DNA of 64,000 nt from UBA6522 sp965221035 (GTDB taxonomy: Bacteria > Pseudomonadota > Gammaproteobacteria > Steroidobacterales > Rariloculaceae): contig OZ244860.1 in NCBI GenBank assembly GCA_965221035.1, forward strand, positions 1,426,001 through 1,490,000, read 5' to 3'. Numbering within the stretch: position 1 is the first letter of the stretch; each line of letters begins with the position of its first letter. A program made the translations under genes and the position numbers. The notes beneath the pieces were generated by a model. The model saw only the letters and a list, made by a program, of their open reading frames with translations. It was not told the origin of the DNA and searched no databases. This document shows positions 17,490-26,158 of this stretch, one piece after another.

Positions 17490-18650
17490 TCACTCGCAGT
17501 ATTCGATATGCAGATGATTGTTGTGAGTACTTGGATCAGATTCAATCGTGATCCTCTCACTCGTGATTTGCGGGTCATTGAAGATAATCCCGCAGACATT
17601 GTCATCCTTCTCAATCTCGTTTAACAGCTCTTGGGTCCTTTCCCGATCATACTCTTGGGCATTCCGGTAGTCTACGGGAGAATTTGCCTCGTCTTTGCGC
17701 ATGGGCCGGATATCGACATGCTTGCCTTCCAAGTGCTCGTCGTGCCATGGGTCCCCGTCGGGCTTTTTAGGCCATGCCGCGCCTCCCTGCCGACTGATGT
17801 CCCCGACGCCGATCGGCGGCCCGTTCGGGTACTTTTCCTTCCAGCGCTCGCCGAGTTCCTTCACGGATTCGATCGTCTCGGTGGTCCCGAACTGGCCCCT
17901 CCGATAGGTTCCGCCGCCGTCCTCTGGCGGGAAATTGCCGCCGTATCCGTACAGACCCGGCGACGGCTCGGGCAGCTGCGTGAACACGGGCGTGACGTCC
18001 TGGCTTCGGGCCGGAGGGATAATGGTGTCGATCAGCCCCAGCAAGATCCTGCCGAGCAACGTCGGGCTGTCGCACGGTATCGTGCTGTCGGTGTCGTAGG
18101 ACAGCGTTCCCGTGCAGGTTTGTTCGAGTTTCCCGTCGAAGAATTCGACACCGAGCATGTCTTCCAGGATCCGGCTCAAGTTCTTGGCCTGCTGGCTCCC
18201 GAGCGCGACGTCGGGGTCGATCCGCCCGTCGTCCAGACTGTACTGCCCCGCGAACTGTCGCGCCTCGGCACTCTTGTTGACGGGCACGAGGATCGGATGG
18301 AAACTGATCAGTTCCGGAATCCAGAAGCAGAAGCTGGTGGAGAAATAGTAATTGTGAAAGGTCTCCCGCCACCCGCCGAAGCAGAGCCGCCGCCAATAAT
18401 ACACCGGCACGTAATCGATGTCGGTGTTCTTCGCGAAGTAGTACGGATCCGTCTTCCAGGCGTTGACTTCGGTCAAAAAGTCCTTCAACTCCCCGTTGAC
18501 CACCTCAGCAGTCCCTGCGCGCGGAGCTGCCCGAACTGTCTTTGGAGCCCGTGCGGGGTGGTGGAGACGGGTGGTGAGTGGGCGCAGCGGGGCGTCGGCG
18601 GGCGAATTCACTCCGTTGGTGCTGGATCCGGATATCGATTGGTTCTGCAC
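17490..18650 (-). CDS. Toxin tip with pre-toxin and M74 (MepA-like) peptidase domain, copy 1
   Basis: A 386-codon open frame. Residues 1-48 are not toxin-like and come from other DNA; the toxin part starts at VNGELKDFLTEVNAW. Residues ~113-210 form the pre-toxin domain (SAEARQFAGQ, DPDVALGSQQAKN, RILEDMLGVE, IPCD). Residues ~255-386 match LAS/M74 metallopeptidases: H306-x6-D313 in HLEGKHVD and H376-x2-H379-x-H381 in HNNHLH, the same spacing as the MepA zinc/active-site residues, plus IIFNDPQI before it. This predicts cleavage of peptidoglycan peptide bonds in the periplasm. All ligands are intact, but the frame is cut off from a core protein, so it may not be delivered. The stop is six bases before the IF1 copy 6 start. 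Confidence 0.75.
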   Translation of the reverse strand: MQNQSISGSSTNGVNSPADAPLRPLTTRLHHPARAPKTVRAAPRAGTAEVVNGELKDFLTEVNAWKTDPYYFAKNTDIDYVPVYYWRRLCFGGWRETFHNYYFSTSFCFWIPELISFHPILVPVNKSAEARQFAGQYSLDDGRIDPDVALGSQQAKNLSRILEDMLGVEFFDGKLEQTCTGTLSYDTDSTIPCDSPTLLGRILLGLIDTIIPPARSQDVTPVFTQLPEPSPGLYGYGGNFPPEDGGGTYRRGQFGTTETIESVKELGERWKEKYPNGPPIGVGDISRQGGAAWPKKPDGDPWHDEHLEGKHVDIRPMRKDEANSPVDYRNAQEYDRERTQELLNEIEKDDNVCGIIFNDPQITSERITIESDPSTHNNHLHIEYCE

Positions 18651-18822
18651 AAATGCCGCCTGCGCACTGCACGTGCCCCTTCAACGGGGCCGTGCCTGGG
18701 CCGAGACGTCCGCCGGACTGCTGTTCTCTCGACAGACCCACCCGGCCGACAGCCTGGGCTACTGTGATCGCTGTGTCGAGCGTTCCGTGCGCTCTCCACC
18801 GATCGGGAAGGGCGCTCGCTGA
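18590..18822 (+). pseudogene. Zinc-binding hypothetical protein, fragment
   Basis: The plus-strand frame reads FTPLVLDPDIDWFCTNAAC, a histidine-containing middle, and a C-terminal CDRC, ending at 18822. This C-x4-C...C-x2-C layout looks like a small zinc-binding protein carried by integrative elements or plasmids, but I cannot name it. No own start is visible: upstream DNA belongs to the toxin locus. It probably belongs with the zinc-ribbon gene at 19824. Confidence 0.4.
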
Positions 18823-18915
18823 GTCGCCCGCCACCCGAATGGAGTGCGCGCAGGCGCTTGAGGCTGGGTCCCATTGGCGCTTACGCGGGGGCGTCGCGAA
18901 GCAAGGCTAGGCGGG

Positions 18916-19130
18916 CCCCTTGTGGTGCTGAGCGAGGTGCGCACCGTGCGCGACGCGGTTCACTGCGTGCAGGTGATCGCCCACCCCAGCCTGTGGAAAG
19001 AGCCGTATTCGGAGAGGTACCGCAGCCTGTTGGTGTAGCAGTTCCTGGCCACATACGAACCCGAGCCGCGGGGCGACCAACTGAAGCGCGAGGAGCTGGC
19101 CGAGGCCAACTGCGCAGGCTCACGCTCGGT
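18916..19130 (+). pseudogene. Hypothetical gene remnant with in-frame stop
   Basis: Reads VRTVRDAVHCVQVIAHPSLW, EPYSERYRSLLV, stop, then QFLATYEPEPRGDQLKREEL. Codon use with GC-rich third positions supports past coding, and the frame continues across the TAG. No start or named family. It ends where core sequence resumes on the other strand. Confidence 0.35.
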
Positions 19131-19200
19131 GCGCGTACACCGTATTGGGCCGGTCCGTGAAGGAAGCCGAGCGGCCCGAGGCTCCGCAGTATAGACCAAG
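19130..19200 (-). pseudogene. Core scrap (FN3 piece)
   Basis: Minus-strand match to the core FN3 segment (FTDRPNTVYA), about 20 codons, broken on both sides. Confidence 0.4.
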
Positions 19201-19346
19201 TTCATTAGGCTACTAACTTGATATTCGAAAGAGGGAACCCCCCCCCTCAGACACAAAGGTGGTTTTTGATCGCAAATGGTCCAATCCAACCCGACCACCA
19301 CTCCATGGCCATAACAAGGCGCATAGAATGCCTCCAATTGGAGTGC

Positions 19347-19730
19347 TCAATTGGCAAAATACTCAATCGGATTTGCGATGTACGCCCACAGGAAAATTCC
19401 ACACCAAGCCAATATCACAACAGATGTCAACCAATTCGGGAAAAATCTCTTGCCAACTATTAGGGCGACCCATGCGGGCAACCAGAATACAATTGTAGTT
19501 AACAGAATGACTAGAAATATTTTTATTGACATCGGTACACTGTCGTAACTTATCCCGACTAGTTCTAATAGAAAGTAAATCAGAACTCCCAATAGTACTT
19601 GCAACACAGTTCCCAATTGCATGCCGATTATCCCAGTCAGTGTATCAAACACGACCATGGCGCTGATCATTGCCACAACAAAACAAGCGAAAGTGAGTAC
19701 CACCTTCGGTTGAGGAAACTTATGCTTCAT
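19347..19730 (-). CDS. Polytopic membrane immunity-like protein, family IF3-a (copy 1)
   Basis: 127 residues with about four transmembrane segments (VVLTFACFVVAMISAMVV; TVLQVLLGVLIYFLL; IKIFLVILLTTIVFWLPAWV; WLTSVVILAWCGIFLWAYIA) and C-terminus NPIEYFAN. Very similar to 33951-34334. DNA is markedly AT-rich against its neighbours, suggesting recent import. The start sits a few bases after, or overlapping, the end of a toxin-like tail (FRAIAINFLQKIN, 19745-19800). Membrane location suits immunity to a membrane-active toxin; this is inference. Confidence 0.75.
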   Translation of the reverse strand: MKHKFPQPKVVLTFACFVVAMISAMVVFDTLTGIIGMQLGTVLQVLLGVLIYFLLELVGISYDSVPMSIKIFLVILLTTIVFWLPAWVALIVGKRFFPNWLTSVVILAWCGIFLWAYIANPIEYFAN

Positions 19731-19823
19731 GTTTTTCCATCAGTCAGTTAATTTTTTGAAGAAAATTAATCGCAATAGCTCTGAAATCTGCTTGACGGCA
19801 CCAGCCTATCGCCTAGATAGTAA

Positions 19824-20615
19824 GTGTGCAACGGCGCGTCTGATTGCGTTGGGAAAGTGACGTGGAAGGGCGTTGGACGAAAACCGAGGTACTGTTCCCG
19901 TCGCTGCCGTGTCCGGGTTTTCAATCATCGGGACGAGCAGGCGGTGGAACACGCCAAATCCGCCTATCTCAGGTGCCTGGACGCCGTTGGGCGCAACCCG
20001 TCGTCGCATTCGGTCGGGCAGTTGCTGCGCCGTTCGTCCTGGTTGGCGGATCGCGGGCACGAACTGTCGGAATCTCCGAAACGAAACGTTGCGCCGGTGC
20101 CGCCGCCGACCCGTCGGCAGAAGCTCAGGCGGGCGGTGCATCAGCCGGTTCGGTTCCGGCGGATCGTCATGCGGGTTGCTTCGCCGGCGTCGCCTTCGAG
20201 GCCGGCCACGCCGGCGGCGTCATTCAGTTCGCCGGCGGCATCGACGGCGCTGGCGGCCAAGCGCGAGGCGGCGGCGGCGCACCTGGAGGCGGCCCGCTGG
20301 TGGTATTCGCTGGAGCGCGGGCGCGAGCGCGGGGAGTCGATCCCGGGCGATGGGCGGTGCGTTCGGTGCCGGGCGTCGGCCCCGGCGCACCGGCTGGCGG
20401 CGTGTTCGGCGTGCCTAGAGTCGGCGGCGGAGTTGTTCGGGCGTCGCGGATGGGACTTGGCGCATGTCGAGGCGGCGCACGGGCGGCATGTCGATGCCTG
20501 GGAGGCGAAACGGGCGGCGGTGGTGGTTTGCTTCCGCTGCGGCCAGCCGGACGAATCAGGCGGGTTGCGCTGCGAGCACTGCGCCCGCGAGGCGGCGGGC
20601 GCGTGGTGGGGTTGA
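19824..20615 (+). CDS. Multi zinc-ribbon hypothetical protein
   Basis: 263 residues from a GTG. The N-terminal part has C-x5-C and then RYCSRRCRVRVFNHR, a common zinc-ribbon layout. The middle is Arg/Ala/Pro-rich and low in complexity. The C-terminal part has three more pairs (CVRCRAS, CSACLE, CFRCGQ, CEHC). Such proteins are common cargo of plasmids and integrative elements and may bind nucleic acid, but the function is unknown. Very high GC, unlike the AT-rich IF3 gene next to it. A second overlapping frame of similar length is considered a shadow because it lacks the cysteine pairs. The gene may be a fusion of two proteins. Confidence 0.5.
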   Translation: MCNGASDCVGKVTWKGVGRKPRYCSRRCRVRVFNHRDEQAVEHAKSAYLRCLDAVGRNPSSHSVGQLLRRSSWLADRGHELSESPKRNVAPVPPPTRRQKLRRAVHQPVRFRRIVMRVASPASPSRPATPAASFSSPAASTALAAKREAAAAHLEAARWWYSLERGRERGESIPGDGRCVRCRASAPAHRLAACSACLESAAELFGRRGWDLAHVEAAHGRHVDAWEAKRAAVVVCFRCGQPDESGGLRCEHCAREAAGAWWG

Positions 20616-21178
20616 AACCGCCAAAAACGGCCGTTGACGATCCAATACGGCCGTTTTCCGCCCGATCCGGGAAAATCCGCCGACCGGCGACGCTCGCATT
20701 TGCGATTTAAGCGCTTCGAGCGCCCTACCCTTGAGTCGGGCCTCGATTAGCGAGCGCTTAGAGAGTATCGGCTTCCGTCCGCCTGGCGGCGAATCCGGCC
20801 CTGGGCCGTGGCAGGTTATTCGCGCCGGTGATAGTGGGCGGGTTTTCGAGGCCCGGATCGAGACCTCGCGGACGGCGACCGGGCGGGCCGGGTATTCAGC
20901 CGGTGAATGATTGCGAGCTGGCCGGGAATTCACGCGGGGCATGGCGTTGACGCTCCGGGCGCGGTCTGGGATAGTCGGCGGCGCTATCACTTTGCGGGCG
21001 GCCCGGAACTGCCGGGTTATCCGCAGAATACAACAGCTAACGACCCGGCTTCGGAGTAGCTACCGAGCCTTGGCGAACAAGCGGAAATTCCTTCCCCGTC
21101 TGTGGAGTGATAGCAACGGCCCGGCACCCGTGGGCAACCGGGATTCGCGACCATCTACGGCGGAACCTGTCAACGCCA
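20616..21178. other. 563 bases without a convincing gene
   Basis: GC-rich, frames on both strands lack recognisable products. An inverted repeat around AGCGCTTCGAGCGC and GCGAGCGCTTA (20708-20762) could form a hairpin. Nothing else is recognised before the IS3 left end. Confidence 0.4.
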
Positions 21179-21193
21179 TTGAGACACCGTTGT

Positions 21194-22201
21194 TCATGAT
21201 TTAGTGAGCATTCGGGTAGCTCTATTGTCGTTCGGCGGGTTGATCCAGACCTTTCGTGGGAGTGCCTGGGGTTTCGGAGGGCCATGGACGAACCGTTCTG
21301 GATGTCGGGACCAGGCGTCGTGCAGGGTCCGATGGCGCTGTTCGAGGATACGTTCGGCGCGGCCGTGGTGGACGTCGCTTGGGGTGAGCATGGCGATCCC
21401 GGCGTGGCGGTGCTCGTGGTTGTACCAGGGGAAGAACGTTTGGCAGAACGTGATCGCGGCCTGGAGGTCATCGAAGCGGCCCGGGAAGCCGGGATGGTAC
21501 TTGAGGGTTTTGAACTGGGCTTCGGAGAAGGGGTTGTCGTCGCTGACCTGGGGCCGTGCGAGGGAGCGGGTGACGCCGAGGTCGGCGAGCAGTTGCGCGG
21601 TGCATTTCGCGGTCATGGGCGCGCCGCGGTCGGAGTGCAGGGTGAGCAGCTGGGGCTGGATGTCCTGTTTGAGGCAGCTTTCCTCGATGAGCCGGGCGGC
21701 GAGCGCGGCGGTTTCCCGTTCGGCGACCATCCAGCCGACGACGTATCGGCTGAAGATGTCGAGCAGGACGTAGAGGTAGAAGCCGGTCCAGCGCCGTGGT
21801 CCGAGCAGTCGGGTGATGTCCCACGACCAGACCTGGTTCGGGGCGGTGGCGAGCAGTTCGGGCTTGGCGTAGTGCGGATGGCTGAGCTGGTCGCGTCGTT
21901 CCCGAACTGGCTGTTCGGCGGCCAGGAGGCGGTACATGGTGCGTTCCGAACACAGATACCGGCCTTCGTCGAGCAGCGTGGCGACGACCTCGCCCGGTGA
22001 GCGGTCGAGGAAACGCGGCGAGGCGAGCACATCGAGGACGCGTTCGCGTTCGGTGCGGTCCAGGGCCCGGGCAGGCGTTTGGCGGGGCTGCGGGGTCCCG
22101 GAAGCGCGCCCTCGGCGACGGTAGAAGGTGGCTCGGGCCAGGCCCAGCGCCCGGCACGCCGGCGCCACGCCGACCCGTGCGGCCAGATCGGCGGCGGCCA
22201 T
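21194..22201 (-). CDS. IS3 transposase OrfB
   Basis: 335 residues. N-terminal HTH_21-like part (RALGLARATFYRRRGR), then the rve integrase core with D in VWSWDITRLLGP, D in LTLHSDRGAPM and E in SDDNPFSEAQFKTLKY, the DDE triad. C-terminal WYNHEHRHAGI block as usual for the family. The frame is intact, so the enzyme should be functional. Confidence 0.95.
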   Translation of the reverse strand: MAAADLAARVGVAPACRALGLARATFYRRRGRASGTPQPRQTPARALDRTERERVLDVLASPRFLDRSPGEVVATLLDEGRYLCSERTMYRLLAAEQPVRERRDQLSHPHYAKPELLATAPNQVWSWDITRLLGPRRWTGFYLYVLLDIFSRYVVGWMVAERETAALAARLIEESCLKQDIQPQLLTLHSDRGAPMTAKCTAQLLADLGVTRSLARPQVSDDNPFSEAQFKTLKYHPGFPGRFDDLQAAITFCQTFFPWYNHEHRHAGIAMLTPSDVHHGRAERILEQRHRTLHDAWSRHPERFVHGPPKPQALPRKVWINPPNDNRATRMLTKS

Positions 22202-22689
22202 CAGCAGTCCTTCGCGTCGTCGAGGTTCAATCCCAGCAGCCCGGCAACTTTTCCCTGCACATCGATGATCGTGTGCGCGGCGGCCAGTTCCTTCTCAAGC
22301 CGAGCCACCTTCGCTTCGAGTCGGCGCACCGTGGGACTCAGGGGATTGGACTCGGCGGGTTTGGCGCCGCGTTTCTTCGGCGCCAGCGCCTTCAGAGAGC
22401 CGTCTCGGCGCGCCTTGCGCCATACGGACAAATGCGAGCTGTACAACCCTTCGCGGCGCAGCAGGCGACCGATCTCGCCGGGTTGCGTGCACCGGTCGGC
22501 CTCCTCGATGATCCGCAAGCGGTACTCGGCGCTGAAACGCCGCCGCGTCGGCTTGGCCACGACCTCCGGGTCGGGGACTTGCTCCTTCGGGCCGCCGACG
22601 ACTCCGGGGGCCTCGTCGCTACGCTCCTCCGCCCCGGGAGCCAGCGCATCGACACCCGTCAACATCTTCAAATCACCACCGCCCCTCAT
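22201..22689 (-). CDS. IS3 transposase OrfA
   Basis: 162 residues with a helix-turn-helix (RRFSAEYRLRIIEEADRC ... SSHLSVWRKARRDG) that binds the element ends, then a C-terminal leucine-rich coiled coil (VRRLEAKVARLEKELAAAHTI) for dimerisation, as usual for IS3 OrfA. The stop overlaps the OrfB start by one base (TGATG), so OrfB is probably made by reinitiation rather than by the usual -1 frameshift. Confidence 0.9.
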   Translation of the reverse strand: MRGGGDLKMLTGVDALAPGAEERSDEAPGVVGGPKEQVPDPEVVAKPTRRRFSAEYRLRIIEEADRCTQPGEIGRLLRREGLYSSHLSVWRKARRDGSLKALAPKKRGAKPAESNPLSPTVRRLEAKVARLEKELAAAHTIIDVQGKVAGLLGLNLDDAKDC

Positions 22690-22774
22690 CGCCCGTCACC
22701 TCCACCGCCCTACACTAATTCCAAGGGTAGCCGATGTCTCAACGATGTTGGCAGAGAGGGCGGGAGGAAAAGGG

Positions 22775-22918
22775 ATGATCGACAAAATCAAAGCGTTCAA
22801 TCGATGGGCGAACCATCCAAAAAGAGTCTACAAAATAGGTGCTGCGATATTCCTGTTGATGTTCTTATGCGGAGCTGCCATGGTGATCATGCAGACCGCC
22901 GCAGGGCAGACTGTCTAA
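22775..22918 (+). CDS. Small membrane protein, 47 residues
   Basis: Begins MIDKIKAFNRWANHPKRVYK, followed by one transmembrane segment (IGAAIFLLMFLCGAAMVIM). GGGAGG lies about six bases before the ATG, which decides the start. It lies between the IS3 right end and a gene of unknown function. No family recognised; the positive N-terminus predicts N-in topology. Confidence 0.5.
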   Translation: MIDKIKAFNRWANHPKRVYKIGAAIFLLMFLCGAAMVIMQTAAGQTV

Positions 22919-22969
22919 GGATATTCAAATCCGGGCGCATGCCAAAATGACATCAGTAGCGGCGGCAGC

Positions 22970-23389
22970 ATGCGCGCGCATGACTTGGTCTACGACAACG
23001 AAATACGACTGATCGCCGAGCAAAAACACGACATCTACCGCGTGGCAGGCATCGCGGACACTTGCTTTAAAGTGCCTAGCGACTTAAGGCAGCAGGTGGA
23101 AATAGACGCCACCATCGTTGGAGTAACCACGCAAGGCGTGCAAACAGCGATTATTACCGCCACGGGTGCCACGATAGCAGGTGCGGGAAAGCGAATTTTT
23201 GGCATGTTGGCTGCCATTGCCGGTTGGAGTGGATGGGAAGTGGCATGCCAAACCTATGGTTTTCCGCTTCCGTCAACAACAAAATTCTCCGTCGATTCAG
23301 GCCGAGCATTTGCCTCCCCAGCCTCCCAGATGTTGACGAAATCCGCCACGTGCTCGACCGCGCCCGTCTCAACCTCGCCGAAGTTCTAG
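22970..23389 (+). CDS. Hypothetical protein, 3' end replaced by core sequence
   Basis: 139 codons. The first ~110 residues look native (VYDNEIRLIAEQKHDIYRVA, a Thr/Ala-rich TIVGVTTQGVQTAIITATGA segment and a hydrophobic stretch). From about 23305 the DNA is the reverse strand of core sequence, so the last ~28 residues are an accidental extension. Probably a truncated gene. No family recognised. Confidence 0.4.
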   Translation: MRAHDLVYDNEIRLIAEQKHDIYRVAGIADTCFKVPSDLRQQVEIDATIVGVTTQGVQTAIITATGATIAGAGKRIFGMLAAIAGWSGWEVACQTYGFPLPSTTKFSVDSGRAFASPASQMLTKSATCSTAPVSTSPKF

Positions 23390-23892
23390 ACGGTGAAACT
23401 CTTAAAGGCCCTCCCCCAATAGCCGCACGCGACCGCCCTCGATATAGAGTTGCCTAGGTTGTCGACAACCACAATCCCTCTCGCGACCGTCGCCGCGACG
23501 CACGCGGCCACGCTTCCATAATATTGTGCCAGAGTGCCGTCCCAAGTTGCGCAATCACCCCACGTCGCGCGGCAGTCCGACCAGAGACTCCAATAATTGG
23601 CCACTATGTCCGTGGCGCCGTGGAGGACCCAAGACCCCACCGATACCTGTGTGTCGAAGTGTGTGGGATCCACGTACAAGGCCATCACCGAATCAATGAA
23701 GCTCTCCAGGTCGGCGTCCACTGCCACCAGGCCCGTCGGAACGTCCCCCGCGCCGGCGAAACCCGCTGTGCCGGACACCCCGTCCACGTTCACGTCCTCC
23801 AAGACGAGTCCACGGCGCTGGGCTACTAGAGCCGTCACTGCCACGACGAATGCCAGCGCTGCTTCTCGCCCGACGAGCCCGTCTCGATTCAC
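23305..23892 (-). pseudogene. Core fragment with FG-GAP end and pre-tip domain
   Basis: Minus strand reads LEDVNVDGVSGTAGFAG (FG-GAP-like, as at 1720-1800), VDADLESFIDSVMALYVDP, a Trp/Cys-containing region, SFTV, then a stop codon (TAG for AAG), then NFGEVETGAVEHVADFVNI. The last block continues without interruption in the tip at 32302-33078, where the frame is open. So this is core plus pre-tip with a nonsense codon, truncated by the gene at 22970. Confidence 0.6.
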
Positions 23893-24084
23893 GTCGTGTA
23901 CCGTCGCGGGCAGGATCTATTCGTGATCGTCCCCGTGCAGGGTTGGGCGCCCTGGGGCCGCGAGGAGCGGTGCTTCAACGCCCACGTCCGGATCGACCCG
24001 GGCGCCGTCTCGAACCTGCCCTATCTGTGCCTGGACGCGGTGGACCCGACCGACATCGCCCACGGACAATGGATTGGTCTTTGA
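23825..24084 (+). pseudogene. Core-type fragment, cysteine-rich
   Basis: Open plus-strand frame: SRHCHDECQRCFSPDEPVS, VVYRRGQDLFVIVPVQGWAP, ERCFNAHVRIDPG, ending GQWIGL. Four cysteines and a Gly/Trp pattern suggest an extracellular repeat or cap domain. No start codon in a good context; it begins after a TAG at the end of the inverted FG-GAP piece. No copy elsewhere in the window. Confidence 0.35.
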
Positions 24085-24209
24085 CGAGGATTTGCTAAGC
24101 GCCATTGAGATTGTCAATATTGATCAGGTAGATATACATTGTGGAGTCATACCAACCAAAGAAGAATCGCATATCATATGGTGCAATTCTTCGGTGTCGA
24201 AATGAACTC

Positions 24210-24378
24210 AATTGGGACATCCGCCACCACACGGTCGGGGTGACCTGGGCAGCCGGAAAAGCCACACGAAACCGTGGTCCCTGTCGCGTTGGTTGCCGAA
24301 CCGGACACCAGCAGGTACGACGGCGCCGCCAGCGTCACCCGGCATCCGAATCCCAGCGTTGCGGTGTCGGCGTCGGTG
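24210..24378 (-). pseudogene. Inverted core scrap (FN3 start)
   Basis: Minus strand reads TATLGFGCRVTLAAPSYLLV, SGSATNATG, the start of the core FN3 region. It is head-to-head with the toxin tip that begins at 24376 on the plus strand, so an inversion joined them. Confidence 0.55.
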
Positions 24379-25262
24379 TACTATTGGCGGCGGGTGTTCT
24401 TCGGCGGGTGGCGGGAGACCTTTCACAATTACTATTTCTCCACAAGCTTCTTCTGGTATCCGGATCTGACCCGTTTCCAGCCGATCCACGTGCCCGTCAA
24501 CAAGAGTGCCGAAGCGCGGCGGTTCGCGGGGCAGTACAGTCTGGACGACGGGCGCATCGACCCCGACGTCGCGCTCGGGAGCCAGCAGGCCAAGAACTTC
24601 AGCCGGATCCTTGAGGACATGCTCGGTGTCGAATTCTTCGACGGGAAACTCGAACAAACCTGCACGGGCACCCTGGCCTACGACACCGACAGCACCATAC
24701 CGTGCGACAGTCCGACCTTGCTCGGCAGGATCCTGCTGGGGCTGATCGACACCATCATCCCTCCGGCCCGAAGTCAGGAAGTCACGCCCGTGTTCACGCA
24801 GTTGCCCGAGCCGTCGCCGGGTCTGTACGGATACGGCAGCGATTTTCCGCCAGAGAACGGCGGCGGAACCTATCGGAGGGGCCAGTACGGGACCACCGGG
24901 ATGTTCGAATCCGTTACCTCGGCGAGCGTTGGAAGGAAAAGTACCCGGACGGGCCACCGATCGGCGTCGGAAACTTCAGTCAGCAGGGAGGCGCGGAATG
25001 GCCCGGATGGCACGACAATCACTTGGACGGTACGCATGTCGACATCCGACCGATGCGCAAGGATGGGGCCAAGGAACGGGTGGATTACCCTCAAGCCATA
25101 TATGATCGGGAAAAGACCCAGGAGCTGTTAAACGAGATAGAGAATGACGACAATGTCTGCCGGATTATCTTCAACGATCCGTAAATCACGAGCGAGAGGA
25201 TCACAATTGAATCTGATCCGCGTGGCGATCACGATAACCATCTACATGTCGAATACTGCGAG
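24376..25262 (+). pseudogene. M74 toxin, copy 3, broken by frameshift and nonsense
   Basis: Starts within the toxin at VYYWRR and reads through the pre-toxin domain and linker to GMFESV. A deletion of about four bases near 24912 shifts the frame; the peptidase part then continues (LGERWKEKYPDGP, HLDGTHVD). A CAA-to-TAA change at 25182-25184 stops it before the final ligand motif, which is still present downstream (HDNHLHVEYCE, stop 25262). The C-terminal H-D-N-H-L-H is intact but cannot be reached. The IF1 copy 7 gene follows nine bases after the old stop. Confidence 0.8.
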
Positions 25263-25271
25263 TGAGCCGAA

Positions 25272-25850
25272 ATGAAACGAAATAGCCTGTTGATCGGATT
25301 GATCGGTGCCGGACTATTAAGCGCCCCTATGACGGTGGCTCAGGATGCCGACATTCACGTCGAGTTGTACGCGTTGGCGCATTTCCCATTGTTGGGAGAG
25401 GACAGCCACCTGCGCCATCCAACAGGGCCTACCGAGTACAAGCTCCTCACGGATTGCATAGCGGACAAGTGGGGGGATCGCTGTCCCGAGAATTTCGACC
25501 TGGTCGCGATCATCGAGAATATTGGTTCACAGCCGGTCGGTCCGATCGAATTGCGACTGACTGGAGATCGCAAGATTGGGAAGCTTTGGGATTATACTTC
25601 AAGGCCGTATCCTTGGAACGTTGCGGTATGGGAAGGCCCAGTTGACGTGGAAACAAGGTTGGTCGGCACACTCGATGCGGATTCGGCAATGTCCGTCTGG
25701 TTCGGACCGTTTTCCACGTCTGAAATTATGGGTCTTCTTTGGGATATGGACCTTTGGCCTTGGGAGGCCAGATATAAGGTCACGCTTGTATGCGACGGCT
25801 GTTCCCCCAGGACGGCTTCTGTGTCGTTCGATCTGACCCACCCGCTTTGA
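25272..25850 (+). CDS. Secreted immunity-like protein, family IF1 (copy 7)
   Basis: 192 residues, signal peptide MKRNSLLIGLIGAGLLSAP, the only IF1 copy on the plus strand. Blocks AHFPLL, PTGPTEY, NFDLVAIIEN, VWFGPF and CDGCSP are present; the centre is WDYTSRPYPWNVAVWEGPV. It follows the doubly broken M74 toxin of this locus, so it is an intact immunity gene with a dead partner. Confidence 0.85.
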   Translation: MKRNSLLIGLIGAGLLSAPMTVAQDADIHVELYALAHFPLLGEDSHLRHPTGPTEYKLLTDCIADKWGDRCPENFDLVAIIENIGSQPVGPIELRLTGDRKIGKLWDYTSRPYPWNVAVWEGPVDVETRLVGTLDADSAMSVWFGPFSTSEIMGLLWDMDLWPWEARYKVTLVCDGCSPRTASVSFDLTHPL

Positions 25851-25854
25851 GGGC

Positions 25855-26016
25855 ATGAATGTCAGTCGCTGGACACAAAATTTTGGCAAAACATTCAGCC
25901 TGTCCATGAAATACATTCGCACGGGCGAGATTCAGTCTGGCGAAGCAAGCGCAAGAGCAAGATCGAGATGCGGTTGTCAAAATAGATCGGTCATCCTGAA
26001 GGGTTCGTCGGGCTGA
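25855..26016 (+). other. Post-immunity micro-ORF, 53 codons
   Basis: Four bases after the IF1 stop an ATG opens MNVSRWTQNFGKTFSLSMKY, IRTGEIQSGEAS, then a basic tail to TGA. Equivalent frames follow IF1 copies 3, 4, 6 and 9 with mostly conservative changes (TLNFGRT.SLS.KYIR). The conservation at protein level suggests either a real peptide or descent from a longer gene. Expression is unproven. Confidence 0.45.
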
Positions 26017-26027
26017 CACAAGAGAAG

Positions 26028-26060
26028 GCATCGAGAGTCTCCGGGGGTCTCCAGAGGATC
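26028..26060 (+). repeat. Module-end hairpin repeat, copy d
   Basis: GGCATCGAGAGTCTCCGGGG then GTCTCCAGAGGAT. It lies at the end of the IF1 copy 7 module, just upstream of IS1634-type element no. 2, in the same relation to the immunity gene as copy b. Confidence 0.65.
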
Positions 26061-26158
26061 TTGACTTCGACGGTTTGCCCCTTTGATCGTCTTGGCCGAT
26101 TCGGCTATCGCATTGATTTTGGGACCTGTTTTTTTCGCGGCTTTGGCGAAGGCGTTTT

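Larger units (their letters stand above)
21179..22742 (-). mobile_element. IS3 family insertion sequence
   Basis: A two-gene IS3 element with imperfect terminal inverted repeats TTGAGACACCG (21179) and, reading inward from 22742, TTGAGACATCG. No target duplication is visible. Both reading frames are open, so it looks complete. It interrupts the zinc-ribbon/hypothetical cargo segment. Confidence 0.8.

Noticed and set aside
20556..20990. 144-codon minus-strand frame after the zinc-ribbon gene
   Set aside because: Pro/Arg-rich translation without start signal or motifs, overlapping the 3' end of the zinc-ribbon gene.
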